Origin: JAEZPW01 sp035629075
GTDB lineage: Bacteria; Acidobacteriota; Terriglobia; Terriglobales; Acidobacteriaceae
Direction of reading: 5' to 3'
Length of the DNA: 64,000 bases
NCBI GenBank assembly: GCA_035629075.1
Contig: DASPIK010000006.1
Coordinates: forward strand, 1 to 64,000
Below the pieces are notes generated by a model. The model saw only the letters and a program-made list of their open reading frames with translations. It was not told the DNA's origin and did no database searches. Position 1 is the stretch's first letter. Each line of letters starts with the position of its first letter. The translations under genes were made by a program, and so were the position numbers. Shown here one piece after another: positions 27,301 to 34,835 of the stretch.

Positions 27301-28123
27301 CAACTTTTTCGACGATCAGTTCTCGTCGCTCTACTCCTGGCGCTCTATCGGCGTCAGTTCGTATCACGGCGGCATGTTCTCGCTGCGTCGCCGTATGACC
27401 AACGGCCTCCAGTTCGACTTGAACTACACGTTGTCCAAGTCGATTGACATGGGCTCCGATGCGGAACGCATCAGCACATGGCAAGGACCGGGCGGCCAGA
27501 TCATCAATAGCTGGAACCCGCGGCAGAACAGAGGTGTGTCGGACTTCGACACGCGTCACCAGATCAACTCGAACTGGATGTATGAACTCCCCTTCGGCCA
27601 AGGCAAGAAGTGGGGCTCAAGCTGGCGCGGTGTCCGGAACGCGCTCCTCGGCGGTTGGGGCGTGTCCGGTGTGTTCCGCTGGACTAGCGCTTATCCGTTC
27701 AACGTAAGCAACGGTGCAAACTGGGCCACAAACTGGCAGCTCGGCGGCAACGCCGTGCTTGTTGGCGAGAAACCGGAAACCGGTGCGTACATGGTTGACG
27801 GCGAGCCCAACCTCTTCAAGGACCCGAAAGCCGCAGTGGAAGCGTTCCGCTATGCGATGCCCGGTGAAGGCGGCACCCGTAACGTTCTCCGGGGAACCGG
27901 CTACTTCGGCATCGACATGGGCGTGAGCAAGACTTGGAAGGTCGCGGAAGGACAAACGCTGAAGTTCAGAGGCGAAGTGTTCAACCTGACCAACTCGGTC
28001 CGCTTTGATGGATCATCGGCATCCGTGCCGACCAGCATCTCTTCCATCAGCTCATTCGGAAAGTTCAACAACACCTTGACGAACAAGCGCGTGATGCAGT
28101 TCGCTCTGCGTTACGAGTTCTAG
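24332..28123 (+). CDS. Large TonB-dependent receptor, Oar-like
   Basis: ATG at 24332 after GAGGAGAG (24318-24325). The 1263-aa product starts with a signal peptide ending IIWAQ, then a CarboxypepD_reg domain (TSIRGTVSDEKGAVIPNAEVIIQN, GTYTVQVAYPGFA), a plug with the SGGQVSLVTKSGTNQLHGSLYEYHRP block typical of acidobacterial Oar-like receptors, and a very long barrel ending LRYEF. The final aromatic residue is the outer-membrane assembly signal. Such receptors are thought to import large organic compounds or act in adhesion; the ligand is not visible. It is transcribed alone and ends at a strong terminator. Confidence 0.88.
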   Translation: MKLYKPVVWLFVFLLLAGIIWAQSSTTSIRGTVSDEKGAVIPNAEVIIQNPATAFQRTGKTDAQGAYQFVQLPPGTYTVQVAYPGFAASKHTVQLLVDTTGTLNVTLGVEKTSTTIEVGAEAPLVNTQDATVGNAFNTTQVMSLPFEGRDPVGILSLQAGVAFVGDNVDPAQDSRNGAVAGARSDQTNVTLDGVDNNDQHAGMAFQGALRSTLDSLQEFRVTTVGANADAGRSSGGQVSLVTKSGTNQLHGSLYEYHRPTFTTANDWFNKRTQLERGQENRAPKLIRNTFGASLGGPIKKDRAFFFFNYEGQRTRENVVVTRYVPSMSLRQGIMKYQTCAGVSGECDTNNYNVATLTALDVTALDPLHLGPNPAILNILRQYPEPNSNAVGDGLNIQGYTFSAPNPAKLDTYIGKLDFNLTNNGAHRLFVRGNLQNDNESEIPQWDGTAPSSTRHWNNKGVAVGYTAMLGANWVNNFRYGFVRPGNSRAGIGQGHYVDLRGLDNLESETRNSSRTFPVHNFVNDTTWVKGNHTVQFGQNLRLLSNKSLSDINSWFWATTNTSYFDGSGIANTGMPGDPATVSGMAPVASFFETDYDWPLGILFGAVGQIDGTYNRDKSGKVLPEGTPTRRHYKSYELEFYAQDAWRIKPNLTVTAGVRYTLLQPPYEATGLQVAPTIDMGSWYRSRYENMLVGKVNREPIEFDLSGQANGKKPYWAWDKINFAPRLAIAYSPNFEQGLFGKLFGGPGKSSIRLGYGMYYDHFGEGIINTFDQNGAFGLTSTTTNSSGVLSLANAPRLTSLHDVPTTDYFGNALLQPPPADGWPVRYPDDAFAITWGMDDHLKTPYAHVFDFSVTRELPKNFVFEATYVGRLAHRLLQQDDLAMPLNLVDPQSKMDYFTAAQALGRMVSAGTPIDQVAPIPYWENLFPGAAGSYAAVGAGCASGAPANLTATQAIYDLFACVPGNETLALMYLDLYGFPAFPRINGEEGPYNFFDDQFSSLYSWRSIGVSSYHGGMFSLRRRMTNGLQFDLNYTLSKSIDMGSDAERISTWQGPGGQIINSWNPRQNRGVSDFDTRHQINSNWMYELPFGQGKKWGSSWRGVRNALLGGWGVSGVFRWTSAYPFNVSNGANWATNWQLGGNAVLVGEKPETGAYMVDGEPNLFKDPKAAVEAFRYAMPGEGGTRNVLRGTGYFGIDMGVSKTWKVAEGQTLKFRGEVFNLTNSVRFDGSSASVPTSISSISSFGKFNNTLTNKRVMQFALRYEF

Positions 28124-28142
28124 GCCAAGGTTAACTAGCCTT

Positions 28143-28175
28143 GGGCACGGGCTTCGGCTCGTGCCCTTTTCTTCT
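28143..28175 (+). terminator. Rho-independent terminator after the large receptor
   Basis: GGGCACGGGC (28143-28152) pairs with GCTCGTGCCC (28157-28166), 9 of 10 positions, closed by a TTCG tetraloop and followed by TTTTCTTCT. It lies 20 bases after the receptor stop. Confidence 0.92.
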
Positions 28176-28180
28176 GACCC

Positions 28181-29131
28181 TCAATAGGCGCTAGCGGAGT
28201 TCAGCATCTCAATCGAAGGCTGGTCTAGTTCGAGTCTGGTTGCCTCTACGAGATCGTTCAACTGTTCGATCGTCGTTGCGCTGGCGATTGGGGCAGTGAT
28301 GCTGGGCCGAGCAATGAGCCACGCAAGGGCGACGCGGGCGGGAGTAGATGAATGCTGCGCGGCGACTTCGTCGAGTGCCGCGAGGATCTTGAGACCACGT
28401 TCGTCGAGGTACTTCGCTGCCGACTTTCCTCGTGGGCTTTTCGCAGCATCGGCTTGGGAACGATACTTTCCTGTCAGAAATCCGCTCGCCAACGAGTAGT
28501 AGCTGATTATGCCGACCTGATGCTTCAGACATACAGATTCTAAAGTTGACTCGTACTCAGCGCGCTCGTAGAGATTGTAGTGGGGCTGCAAGCTTTCATA
28601 ACGCGAATAGCCATTCTTGCTGCTCGCTTCCAGAGCCTGCGACAGTCGTGCTGCAGTGAAGTTGGAAGCGCCTATGACCCTTACCTTTCCCTGCTTGATC
28701 AACTCTGTGAATGCTTCCAGCGTCTCTTCGATCGGAGTGACTGGGTCATCCTGGTGAGCTTGATACAAGTCGATGTAATCCGTCTGGAGTCGTCGCAGCG
28801 ACTGTTCCACGGCCTCGAAGAGGTAGGCCTTTGATAAGCCGGTCTTCCCCGGCCCCATTTCCTTGCCGGCCTTGCTTGCGATAACGACATCCTTCCGCCT
28901 GCCGGTACGCCTCAGCCACTTTCCAATGATGGTTTCAGATTCCCCACCCTGGTTGCCCGGTACCCACCTCGAGTAAACGTCTGCAGTGTCGACGAAGTTC
29001 ACCCCCGACTCGACCGACGCGTCGAGCAGTTTGAATGACACTGTCTCATCCGTCGTCCAACCGAAAACATTTCCGCCGAAGCAAAGCGGCGGCACCAGCA
29101 GTTCGGAGTTCCCCAACCTGCGCTTTTCCAT
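28181..29131 (-). CDS. Aldo/keto reductase
   Basis: A 316-aa product starting at an ATG with GGAGAG 7 bases upstream. The TIM-barrel AKR pattern is clear: MEKRRLGNSELLVPPLCFGGNVFG, catalytic DTADVYSRW (Asp and Tyr), KAGKEMG with the Lys, and YQAHQDD with the His. The NADPH-binding C-terminal part is SATTIEQLNDLVEATRLEL. It is related to the AKR families with broad aldehyde and ketone substrates. It is divergent from the DinB gene, with no operon partner. Confidence 0.9.
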   Translation of the reverse strand: MEKRRLGNSELLVPPLCFGGNVFGWTTDETVSFKLLDASVESGVNFVDTADVYSRWVPGNQGGESETIIGKWLRRTGRRKDVVIASKAGKEMGPGKTGLSKAYLFEAVEQSLRRLQTDYIDLYQAHQDDPVTPIEETLEAFTELIKQGKVRVIGASNFTAARLSQALEASSKNGYSRYESLQPHYNLYERAEYESTLESVCLKHQVGIISYYSLASGFLTGKYRSQADAAKSPRGKSAAKYLDERGLKILAALDEVAAQHSSTPARVALAWLIARPSITAPIASATTIEQLNDLVEATRLELDQPSIEMLNSASAY

Positions 29132-29230
29132 TGATGCTCTCCAAATACTTCAACCGAAAAGAAGTACTGTATCTCAGACGATCTCCGCAACATCCTGACA
29201 TGCATAGGATGAGGAGTAAGGAGAGGCAGA

Positions 29231-29758
29231 ATGGGGAATGGCAATCTCGCGGAACCGTGGTTACGTGGTACTTTGACCGACGTCCCGCCAGTACTCAGAG
29301 CAGTTCTGCACGCACTTGAGCTGGCCCAAGAAGATGTCGAGCGCTGGTGTTTTGGTTTGAGCGCGGAGGAGTTGAATTCGCGTCCGGAGGGGATTGCTTC
29401 TGTTTCTTTTCACTTACGGCACATTCCTGGGAGTGTGGACCGCCTGCTCACGTACGCGGAAGGCCGGGCGCTTTCACCCGAGCAACTAGCAGCCCTGAAA
29501 CATGAGTCGGAACCGGTGACTTCGCCAGAAAATCTGTTCGCCGAATATCGAAGACATCTGACCGAGTCGGCCGAACGAATCCGCAGGTTCGACGCGACGA
29601 AAATAGAGGAATCGAGAACTGTCGGGAAGAAACAATTGCCGACGACTGTTGCCGGTCTGCTGGTACACGTGGCCGATCATACCCATCGCCATGTTGGGCA
29701 GGCGGTCACTACTGCAAAGATCGTTCTCGCCAGGCGCGTTACTTCGGCGGCGGACTAA
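29231..29758 (+). CDS. DinB-superfamily protein
   Basis: ATG after AAGGAGAGG. The 175-aa product is a four-helix bundle of the DinB/YfiT type, with the three metal histidine positions suggested by SVSFHLRHIPGSVDRLLTY (near residue 60) and HVADHTHRHVGQ (near residues 148-156). Family members bind Zn or Ni and include thiol-dependent transferases such as bacillithiol transferase; the substrate here is unknown. Its stop codon overlaps the convergent cbiO stop by 3 bases. Confidence 0.85.
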   Translation: MGNGNLAEPWLRGTLTDVPPVLRAVLHALELAQEDVERWCFGLSAEELNSRPEGIASVSFHLRHIPGSVDRLLTYAEGRALSPEQLAALKHESEPVTSPENLFAEYRRHLTESAERIRRFDATKIEESRTVGKKQLPTTVAGLLVHVADHTHRHVGQAVTTAKIVLARRVTSAAD

Positions 29759-30561
29759 TGCTCGTGCTGGCCATGCCCATGCTGATGAGGATGAGTGTGA
29801 ACTAGAGAGCCATGCCGGTGCCTGTGTGCATGAATCAGGTTGGTACGCTCTAGCAAAGGCAAATCTTGAAGAATGTCGGTTGTTGCACCTGACGAAACGA
29901 TTCGTCCCTGTTCCAGAATGTAGCAATGGTCGGCGATGTCTTCGACCATGTTGAGATCATGAGTCGCGGTGATCACCGTCTTCTTGTCGCTGTAGTTTTG
30001 CAGCAAGTCGATGATTTGGCTCTGACTTCGAGGATCAAGACCAGACGTTGGCTCATCAAGCAGAACCACCTGTGGCTCCATCACCAGCACAGAGGCAAGT
30101 GCCACTCGCTTCTTTTCACCGCCCGAGAGGCGATGCGGAGCACGGTCTTTCAGGTGAGCTATTCCCATTGACTCTAGTGCTTGCATCACGCGGCGGGGAA
30201 TCTCATCCTTGCTCAGGCGGAGTTGGAGAGGGCCGAAGGCAACCTCGTCGAAAACCGTTGGATTGAACAACTGAACATCTGCGTTCTGAAAGACGAGACC
30301 AACTCTGCTACGAAACACAAAACGGAAAGCATCATCACGGAGCAAAGCCTCGCTGAGGACCGATCCGTTGAAAGACACTGTTCCGGACTCTGCGAAGTAC
30401 AGGGCGTCGAGTATTCGAAGCAGCGTTGACTTCCCCGAACCATTTGCGCCCAGTAATGCGATGCGCTCTCCTTGGTGGATCTGCAGGGTGACACGGTCAA
30501 GAGCGGTGACGCCCTGATCGTAGCGATAGCTCACTTCTCGAAGATCGAAGATCTCAGGCAA
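29755..30561 (-). CDS. cbiO: Nickel/cobalt ECF transporter ATPase with His-rich tail
   Basis: The TTG at 30561 is chosen because GGGGAG lies in the end of cbiQ upstream; another TTG at 30591 is possible. The 268-aa ABC ATPase has Walker A GANGSGKST, Q-loop VFQNADVQLF, signature LSGGEKKRVALASVL, Walker B VVLLDEPTSGLDP and the switch His in TATHDLNMVEDIAD. The last 25 residues are about half His (HAHRHRHG, HTHPHQHGHGQHEH), a metal-binding tail that favours nickel or cobalt as cargo. It is the last gene of cbiMQO and converges on the DinB gene with overlapping stops. Confidence 0.9.
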   Translation of the reverse strand: MPEIFDLREVSYRYDQGVTALDRVTLQIHQGERIALLGANGSGKSTLLRILDALYFAESGTVSFNGSVLSEALLRDDAFRFVFRSRVGLVFQNADVQLFNPTVFDEVAFGPLQLRLSKDEIPRRVMQALESMGIAHLKDRAPHRLSGGEKKRVALASVLVMEPQVVLLDEPTSGLDPRSQSQIIDLLQNYSDKKTVITATHDLNMVEDIADHCYILEQGRIVSSGATTDILQDLPLLERTNLIHAHRHRHGSLVHTHPHQHGHGQHEH

Positions 30562-30568
30562 ACTCGTT

Positions 30569-31405
30569 CTATCTCCCCAGCCACACAGCAATCGCGCTCA
30601 AACTGAGCAGGAATGCAAGGACGGCGTAGTCCTTCCGCTTCATACGGAACTCTGGCATGACCCGCACCTCGCCGTCGTAGCCCCTCGACTGCATGGCCAT
30701 ATAAACATCGTCAGCTACCTGCAATGACCTGTCCATCAGTACCGCTGCGGTATTAACCGCCAATTGGCGACTTTCGCTTCCGCGCAATGAGTTGATGATG
30801 CGACTACGTCTGGACTCGAATGTCTCACGCGCTGTCTCAAGCAAGAGAAAAATGTAACGATGTGTCATGCCTAAAACTACGACGACGACTGCAGGCACAC
30901 GCAACGCCCGCAAGGCCTTCAACAAATGTGTCCAGTACGTGCACAGCACGAGCAGCAAGGATAGCGTTGCGGCGGTTTCAGTGCGAGCGAGAAGAAAGAG
31001 TGTGCTGCGTGCTCCCTGTGCCGTGATCCCAAGGTTCAGAATTGGAAAACGATAGATTACCTGGCCGGGAGTCATGAACAGCGCAGGTGCTCCGATGATG
31101 GTCGTGAAGATCAGGATCGGGAGCCACACTCGCTTGACTAGAGTGAGCAGTGGCACACGCGAACACATCGCCATCAAAATGGCGAATGCGAAGATGGCCG
31201 AGATTATGACAAGACTGCGAGACAGCACGGAAGCCAGGATCAGGCTGAAGAAGCCTACTAGCTTCACGCGCGGGTCCAAGTGCTGAAGCAATCCATCACT
31301 CTTTGCGATTTCCTCAGACTCGATAGCGTGCCCTAACGCTCGAACAAGAGCCTCGAGACTACGCTCAATGAAACCTCTAGGCTTCACGGTGCGCACCCGC
31401 GCCAC
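30569..31405 (-). CDS. cbiQ: Nickel/cobalt ECF transporter T component
   Basis: A 278-aa membrane protein with about five hydrophobic helices. It carries the CbiQ pattern HLDPRVKLVGFFSLILASVL near the N-terminus and the coupling-helix motifs ETFESRRSRI and AMQSRGYDGEVR, the A-R-G type motif that docks on the ATPase. The GTG start overlaps the end of cbiM by 29 bases. It links CbiO to the CbiM substrate-binding unit in the inner membrane. Confidence 0.9.
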   Translation of the reverse strand: MARVRTVKPRGFIERSLEALVRALGHAIESEEIAKSDGLLQHLDPRVKLVGFFSLILASVLSRSLVIISAIFAFAILMAMCSRVPLLTLVKRVWLPILIFTTIIGAPALFMTPGQVIYRFPILNLGITAQGARSTLFLLARTETAATLSLLLVLCTYWTHLLKALRALRVPAVVVVVLGMTHRYIFLLLETARETFESRRSRIINSLRGSESRQLAVNTAAVLMDRSLQVADDVYMAMQSRGYDGEVRVMPEFRMKRKDYAVLAFLLSLSAIAVWLGR

Positions 31406-32468
31406 GGAACCGGAGAACTCCCCCGAGCGCCATCGTAGCTAACGTCACCAGGCCCACTCCAAACATGCCAGACAGCACGTAGCCGAACGACTCGTGCTTA
31501 ACCATTGGAGGTGCATAGTCTGGAAACGGAGCGGTCCACACAGACGAGAGTCGCTGCAGGCCCGATGGAACCGTCGCTGGGGGTGCCTGGTTCCCCGAAA
31601 CCGCCGCGATTTGATTCCGTCCTTCGACGCTCGCGAAGTCCTCAGCCGACCACTCGCCCCACGCGGTTCCGACGGCAAGAACTCCCAAAGGTGTGAGCAG
31701 CAGGAGCAACGCTAATCCCGCCACGAGCGGTTTCAACGACCGCCAACCGACCGTACCCGCTTCATTAGCCAATGCAGTAGAAGGCCTTCCGGTCAGGCGA
31801 TGGGCCAAGAGCGCCGGGCGTGTGCGCTGTAGATAGCCCAAAACACCGGCAGTCAACAAAGCTTCCGCCACGCCCGCGAAGGTCACGTGACCGAGCATCA
31901 TGGCGGGAATCGTGACGCTGAGGCCATAAGGAGCATAGAGCGGTGTACCGGTTGCATCTCGAAACAGGGCAGGCTGAATTCCGAACTCGATGGCTGTAAT
32001 GAATGCCGCAACATTGATCGAGGCATAACCGGCAATGGCCGCGGCGACAAAGCGGCGCCTGGAACCAAACGCCGCGCCCGCGCTAATGACGCGGTAAACG
32101 CCATAGGCCACGAGTGAACCAATGATGGCTATGTTGAAACAATTCGCCCCGATCGCGGTGATGCCGCCGTCACCGAAAAACACTGCCTGAATGATGAGCG
32201 CAACGGATATAGCCAGCATGGACGCCCAAGGTCCCAGAACGATTGCCGATACAGCGACTCCGGTGGCGTGTCCCGTTGTTCCACCGGGTAGAGGCAGGTT
32301 GAACATCATGACTACGAAGCTGAATGCGGCCGACAAGGAAAGCAACGGCACCATTCGAGTGTTGAGCAACTTCTTTACACGCTGGAGGGAGACGCACCAA
32401 AACGGAGATGCGGCCGCGTAGAGCGCAGCGCATGTAGCGGGACTCAAGTAGCCGTCTGGAATATGCAT
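31377..32468 (-). CDS. cbiM: Nickel/cobalt ECF transporter S component, CbiM with C-terminal CbiN-like part
   Basis: The ATG at 32468 gives MHIPDGYLSP, the mature CbiM N-terminus whose Met-His amino end coordinates Ni or Co; GGAGG lies 12 bases upstream. The core (residues 1-215) shows the CbiM blocks LPLPGGTTGHATGVA and FFGDGGITAIGANCFNIAIIGS. A C-terminal extension (about 260-363) with two membrane helices and FPDYAPPMV resembles the CbiN/PDGLE domain, so the protein is a CbiM-N fusion. It binds and translocates the metal with CbiQ and CbiO. A repeat-rich leader precedes it. Confidence 0.9.
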   Translation of the reverse strand: MHIPDGYLSPATCAALYAAASPFWCVSLQRVKKLLNTRMVPLLSLSAAFSFVVMMFNLPLPGGTTGHATGVAVSAIVLGPWASMLAISVALIIQAVFFGDGGITAIGANCFNIAIIGSLVAYGVYRVISAGAAFGSRRRFVAAAIAGYASINVAAFITAIEFGIQPALFRDATGTPLYAPYGLSVTIPAMMLGHVTFAGVAEALLTAGVLGYLQRTRPALLAHRLTGRPSTALANEAGTVGWRSLKPLVAGLALLLLLTPLGVLAVGTAWGEWSAEDFASVEGRNQIAAVSGNQAPPATVPSGLQRLSSVWTAPFPDYAPPMVKHESFGYVLSGMFGVGLVTLATMALGGVLRFRGAGAHREA

Positions 32469-32514
32469 AGGTTCGGTGCACCTCCAGCGCCGACGCAGGG
32501 GCATAGATGCAGGG

Positions 32515-32600
32515 CCTGTCGTTCGGCAGCGATCCCTAGTGTTGTAACACACTTAACGACAGGAACGCTGCAGACCAGGCTGAGCACGATGAGAGTGCTC
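32515..32600 (-). promoter_or_regulatory. Structured leader of the cbiMQO operon
   Basis: Two long complementary pairs are interleaved: CCTGTCGTT (32515-32523) with AACGACAGG (32555-32563), and GCAGCG (32526-32531) with CGCTGC (32566-32571). The order A-B-A'-B' could form a pseudoknot in the minus-strand RNA. Between them sits AGTGT-N6-ACACT (32538-32553), and upstream is a 6-bp hairpin GAGCAC/GTGCTC (32582-32587, 32595-32600). No cobalamin riboswitch core was found. It may be a metal-sensing RNA or a cluster of protein operators. Confidence 0.45.
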
Positions 32601-32655
32601 GTTCGCGTCCAGGAAAGATCTTTAAGGTGAGGGTTGAACCCCGCAACAGAACAGG

Positions 32656-34440
32656 TCAATTCGCCAGCGAGTACACGCGGACGTAATCAAAGTAGGCGGA
32701 GAATCCCGCCCCAGCCATCGAAACCAGTCCAATCTTTGCCCCAGACCCCAAATTGTGAGTCCAGGCAGCACCTCTTTCCCAGTTGATGCCATCGTGACTA
32801 GAGTAGGACGTGTAGATTTCCGTTCCCGAAATACTGCGCTTCACAACACGAAGGTAGGTATCGTCTTCCGGAGAGGCGAGGAACGCACTCCCATATGTGG
32901 GATACTCGGCTGATTTTGGTGTCATCTGTTTTCCGAATTCGATCTGCCGAGTGTTGTTGATGGCGACACTTACCAGTTTCAAATAGTTGGAGTCATCTTT
33001 GTAGAGCACGAGTCCAGCTTGGGCGAAGTTGAAAGAGCCTGAGCGCGGCACGTTGGTCGAAAACTTCAACTCGACCATGTAATCGCTCGACGGTGCGGAT
33101 TCACCCAGAATCGATGCATCGGCCCGGTTGACGTAGAGAAATCCGGCTTCCGTATTAAATCGCAAAACTCCGTTTTCAAGGCCGTACCTCGTCGGCTGCG
33201 GGGGGCGAATCCACGACCACTGCGCGCCGAGTACGTCGGAGTTGAATTCGTCGCTCAAACTGCCAAGCAGTGCTCCCGGTGCGTCAATCAGGGCCGGCTG
33301 AACGGTGATTCCGGGCTGCGAGTTCGCAGCAAATGCGGGTGCGGCCTGCAGAAAGTCAGAGGGACCGGCACCGCCTCTCACCCGAGGCCAGCCGTCGATC
33401 CAATCGATACGGTCAAGCATGGGGGGCCGCCGAGTCCAACTACCCGCGAAGTAAGGCTTGTTGGCATCCACGGCGTGATAAATCATCCAGTCCTGCCCTG
33501 CAGCATCGGTCGCTACGGCATTGTGCCCCGGTCCGATCCAACGATCTCCATTCATCGCCAAGACCGTCGTTCCACCAACTCGCGGTTCGAGGAGCGTGTG
33601 ACCGTCGCGATCGACGTAGGGACCCAGGATATTTGTAGCTCTGGCTGCGAATACTCCGTATCCCGAGAGTGGCCCGTTGCAGCAAGATCCTGACGAGACC
33701 AGCAGGTAAAAGTACCCGTTCCGCTTGATGATGTAAGGAGCCTCGTAGCGGTCGCTGGTGGCTATCTTAACTTCGGTCGAAGAGTAAGAAGACAACCCGT
33801 CGGATGAAAGCAGGCGCGCGGAGATGCCACCCCAGAACGTTCCGAAAAAGATGTAGCGCTGCCCGCCGTCTTCTACGACGTTGGAGTCTATGGTCCAGTT
33901 GTTCACTCCGCAGCACGCCGAGAATGAGGGCTCCACAACGGGGGTGGAGGATGCCCGCCACGGCCCGACCGGAGAGTCGCTGGTCGCGACGAAGATTGCG
34001 CTGCCGCCGACGCCGTAGTTCGTGTCCGAAACCGTGTAATAGAGGTAGTACTTGCCGTTGAAGTACTGAATGTCGGGGGCCCAAAGCCATCCGCTGGAGG
34101 TGACCCAGTCTGGCCTTCGCTTGAACACGTCGCCAACATAGGCCCAATTCACCAGATCCTTCGATATGGAGATCGTGATGAAGTGAACGCCGCCGCCATC
34201 GGAGAAACGGTCATTCGTGCAGTACAGATACCAATGGTCGTCGCCTTGCGATTGGCCACGGATGATGGACGGATCAGGGCAACTTTCTACTGTGCCTCCA
34301 CTGGGTACAGTAATTCGAAGCGGATTCGTGTACTGGGTCGCGAGCGTGGATGTGGTCTGCGGCAGAGCGGAGTAGCTCGGCATACCCCCACCACACCCCA
34401 GCAGCAATGAGGCACAAAGTAGCGCAACGAAGACACGCAT
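32656..34440 (-). CDS. GH43 glycoside hydrolase lipoprotein (endo-arabinanase-like)
   Basis: A 594-aa product with a lipoprotein signal (lipobox LLGC, Cys16). A GH43 five-bladed propeller follows (about 40-360): general base Asp56 in SCPDPSII, pKa-tuning Asp in NWTIDSNVV and the proton donor Glu in DRYEAPYII, plus WAPDIQYFNGKYYLYYTV. The C-terminal ~190 residues form a concanavalin-like beta-sandwich (LSDEFNSDVLGAQWSWIRPP, SGAKIGLVSMAGAGFSAYFDYVRVY). GH43 enzymes cut arabinan or xylan side chains; the arrangement suits an arabinan endo-hydrolase, but the exact substrate is inferred. It is anchored to a membrane facing the periplasm or surface. Confidence 0.85.
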   Translation of the reverse strand: MRVFVALLCASLLLGCGGGMPSYSALPQTTSTLATQYTNPLRITVPSGGTVESCPDPSIIRGQSQGDDHWYLYCTNDRFSDGGGVHFITISISKDLVNWAYVGDVFKRRPDWVTSSGWLWAPDIQYFNGKYYLYYTVSDTNYGVGGSAIFVATSDSPVGPWRASSTPVVEPSFSACCGVNNWTIDSNVVEDGGQRYIFFGTFWGGISARLLSSDGLSSYSSTEVKIATSDRYEAPYIIKRNGYFYLLVSSGSCCNGPLSGYGVFAARATNILGPYVDRDGHTLLEPRVGGTTVLAMNGDRWIGPGHNAVATDAAGQDWMIYHAVDANKPYFAGSWTRRPPMLDRIDWIDGWPRVRGGAGPSDFLQAAPAFAANSQPGITVQPALIDAPGALLGSLSDEFNSDVLGAQWSWIRPPQPTRYGLENGVLRFNTEAGFLYVNRADASILGESAPSSDYMVELKFSTNVPRSGSFNFAQAGLVLYKDDSNYLKLVSVAINNTRQIEFGKQMTPKSAEYPTYGSAFLASPEDDTYLRVVKRSISGTEIYTSYSSHDGINWERGAAWTHNLGSGAKIGLVSMAGAGFSAYFDYVRVYSLAN

Positions 34441-34835
34441 GGCAGCGTGAACATCGTAAGTTGCTGCTTCACCATTTGTTCCCCTGTGAAAAGACTAAGT
34501 TCGCGAAGAAAACTTACCTACCCGGCGGAGTCTCCAAGGTTGTGCCACTTCACTGAGCGTCCGCGACTGAGCGTCCGCGCATAAAGTTCGATTTTGGCCC
34601 AGGCTCAAATCACAGACTCGCATTGCGAAATACAAATGTCGTCCAGCAACTCACGCGCGGAATTCATAAGTTGTTGCGCGCACTGAGCATTTTCCGCATC
34701 TCTGGACAGTACGCAACAGCGGCACGTCTTGGCGCATCCTCACTAAGCTGCGGGCCTGCATCGTAGGCGTGAGGCGGCACGAACCGCTAGCACCGCGTCG
34801 TAATCAGGAACACAACCTCGGCCCTGGGCACTTGA
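34441..34835. other. Intergenic region between divergent GH43 and GT-C genes
   Basis: This 395-base stretch holds no gene I can support. It must contain the promoters of both divergent genes, but I see no pair of hexamers good enough to name. The one clear structure is a 14-bp tandem duplication near 34552. Confidence 0.5.
34552..34579 (+). repeat. Tandem 14-bp repeat, two copies
   Basis: ACTGAGCGTCCGCG occurs twice without a gap (34552-34565, 34566-34579), in the divergent intergenic region. Two exact copies could be a replication slip or a tandem binding site. Confidence 0.8.

Noticed and set aside
32469..32655. Cobalamin riboswitch ahead of cbiM
   Set aside because: I looked for the conserved B12-box core on the minus strand and did not find it; the repeats present are of another kind.
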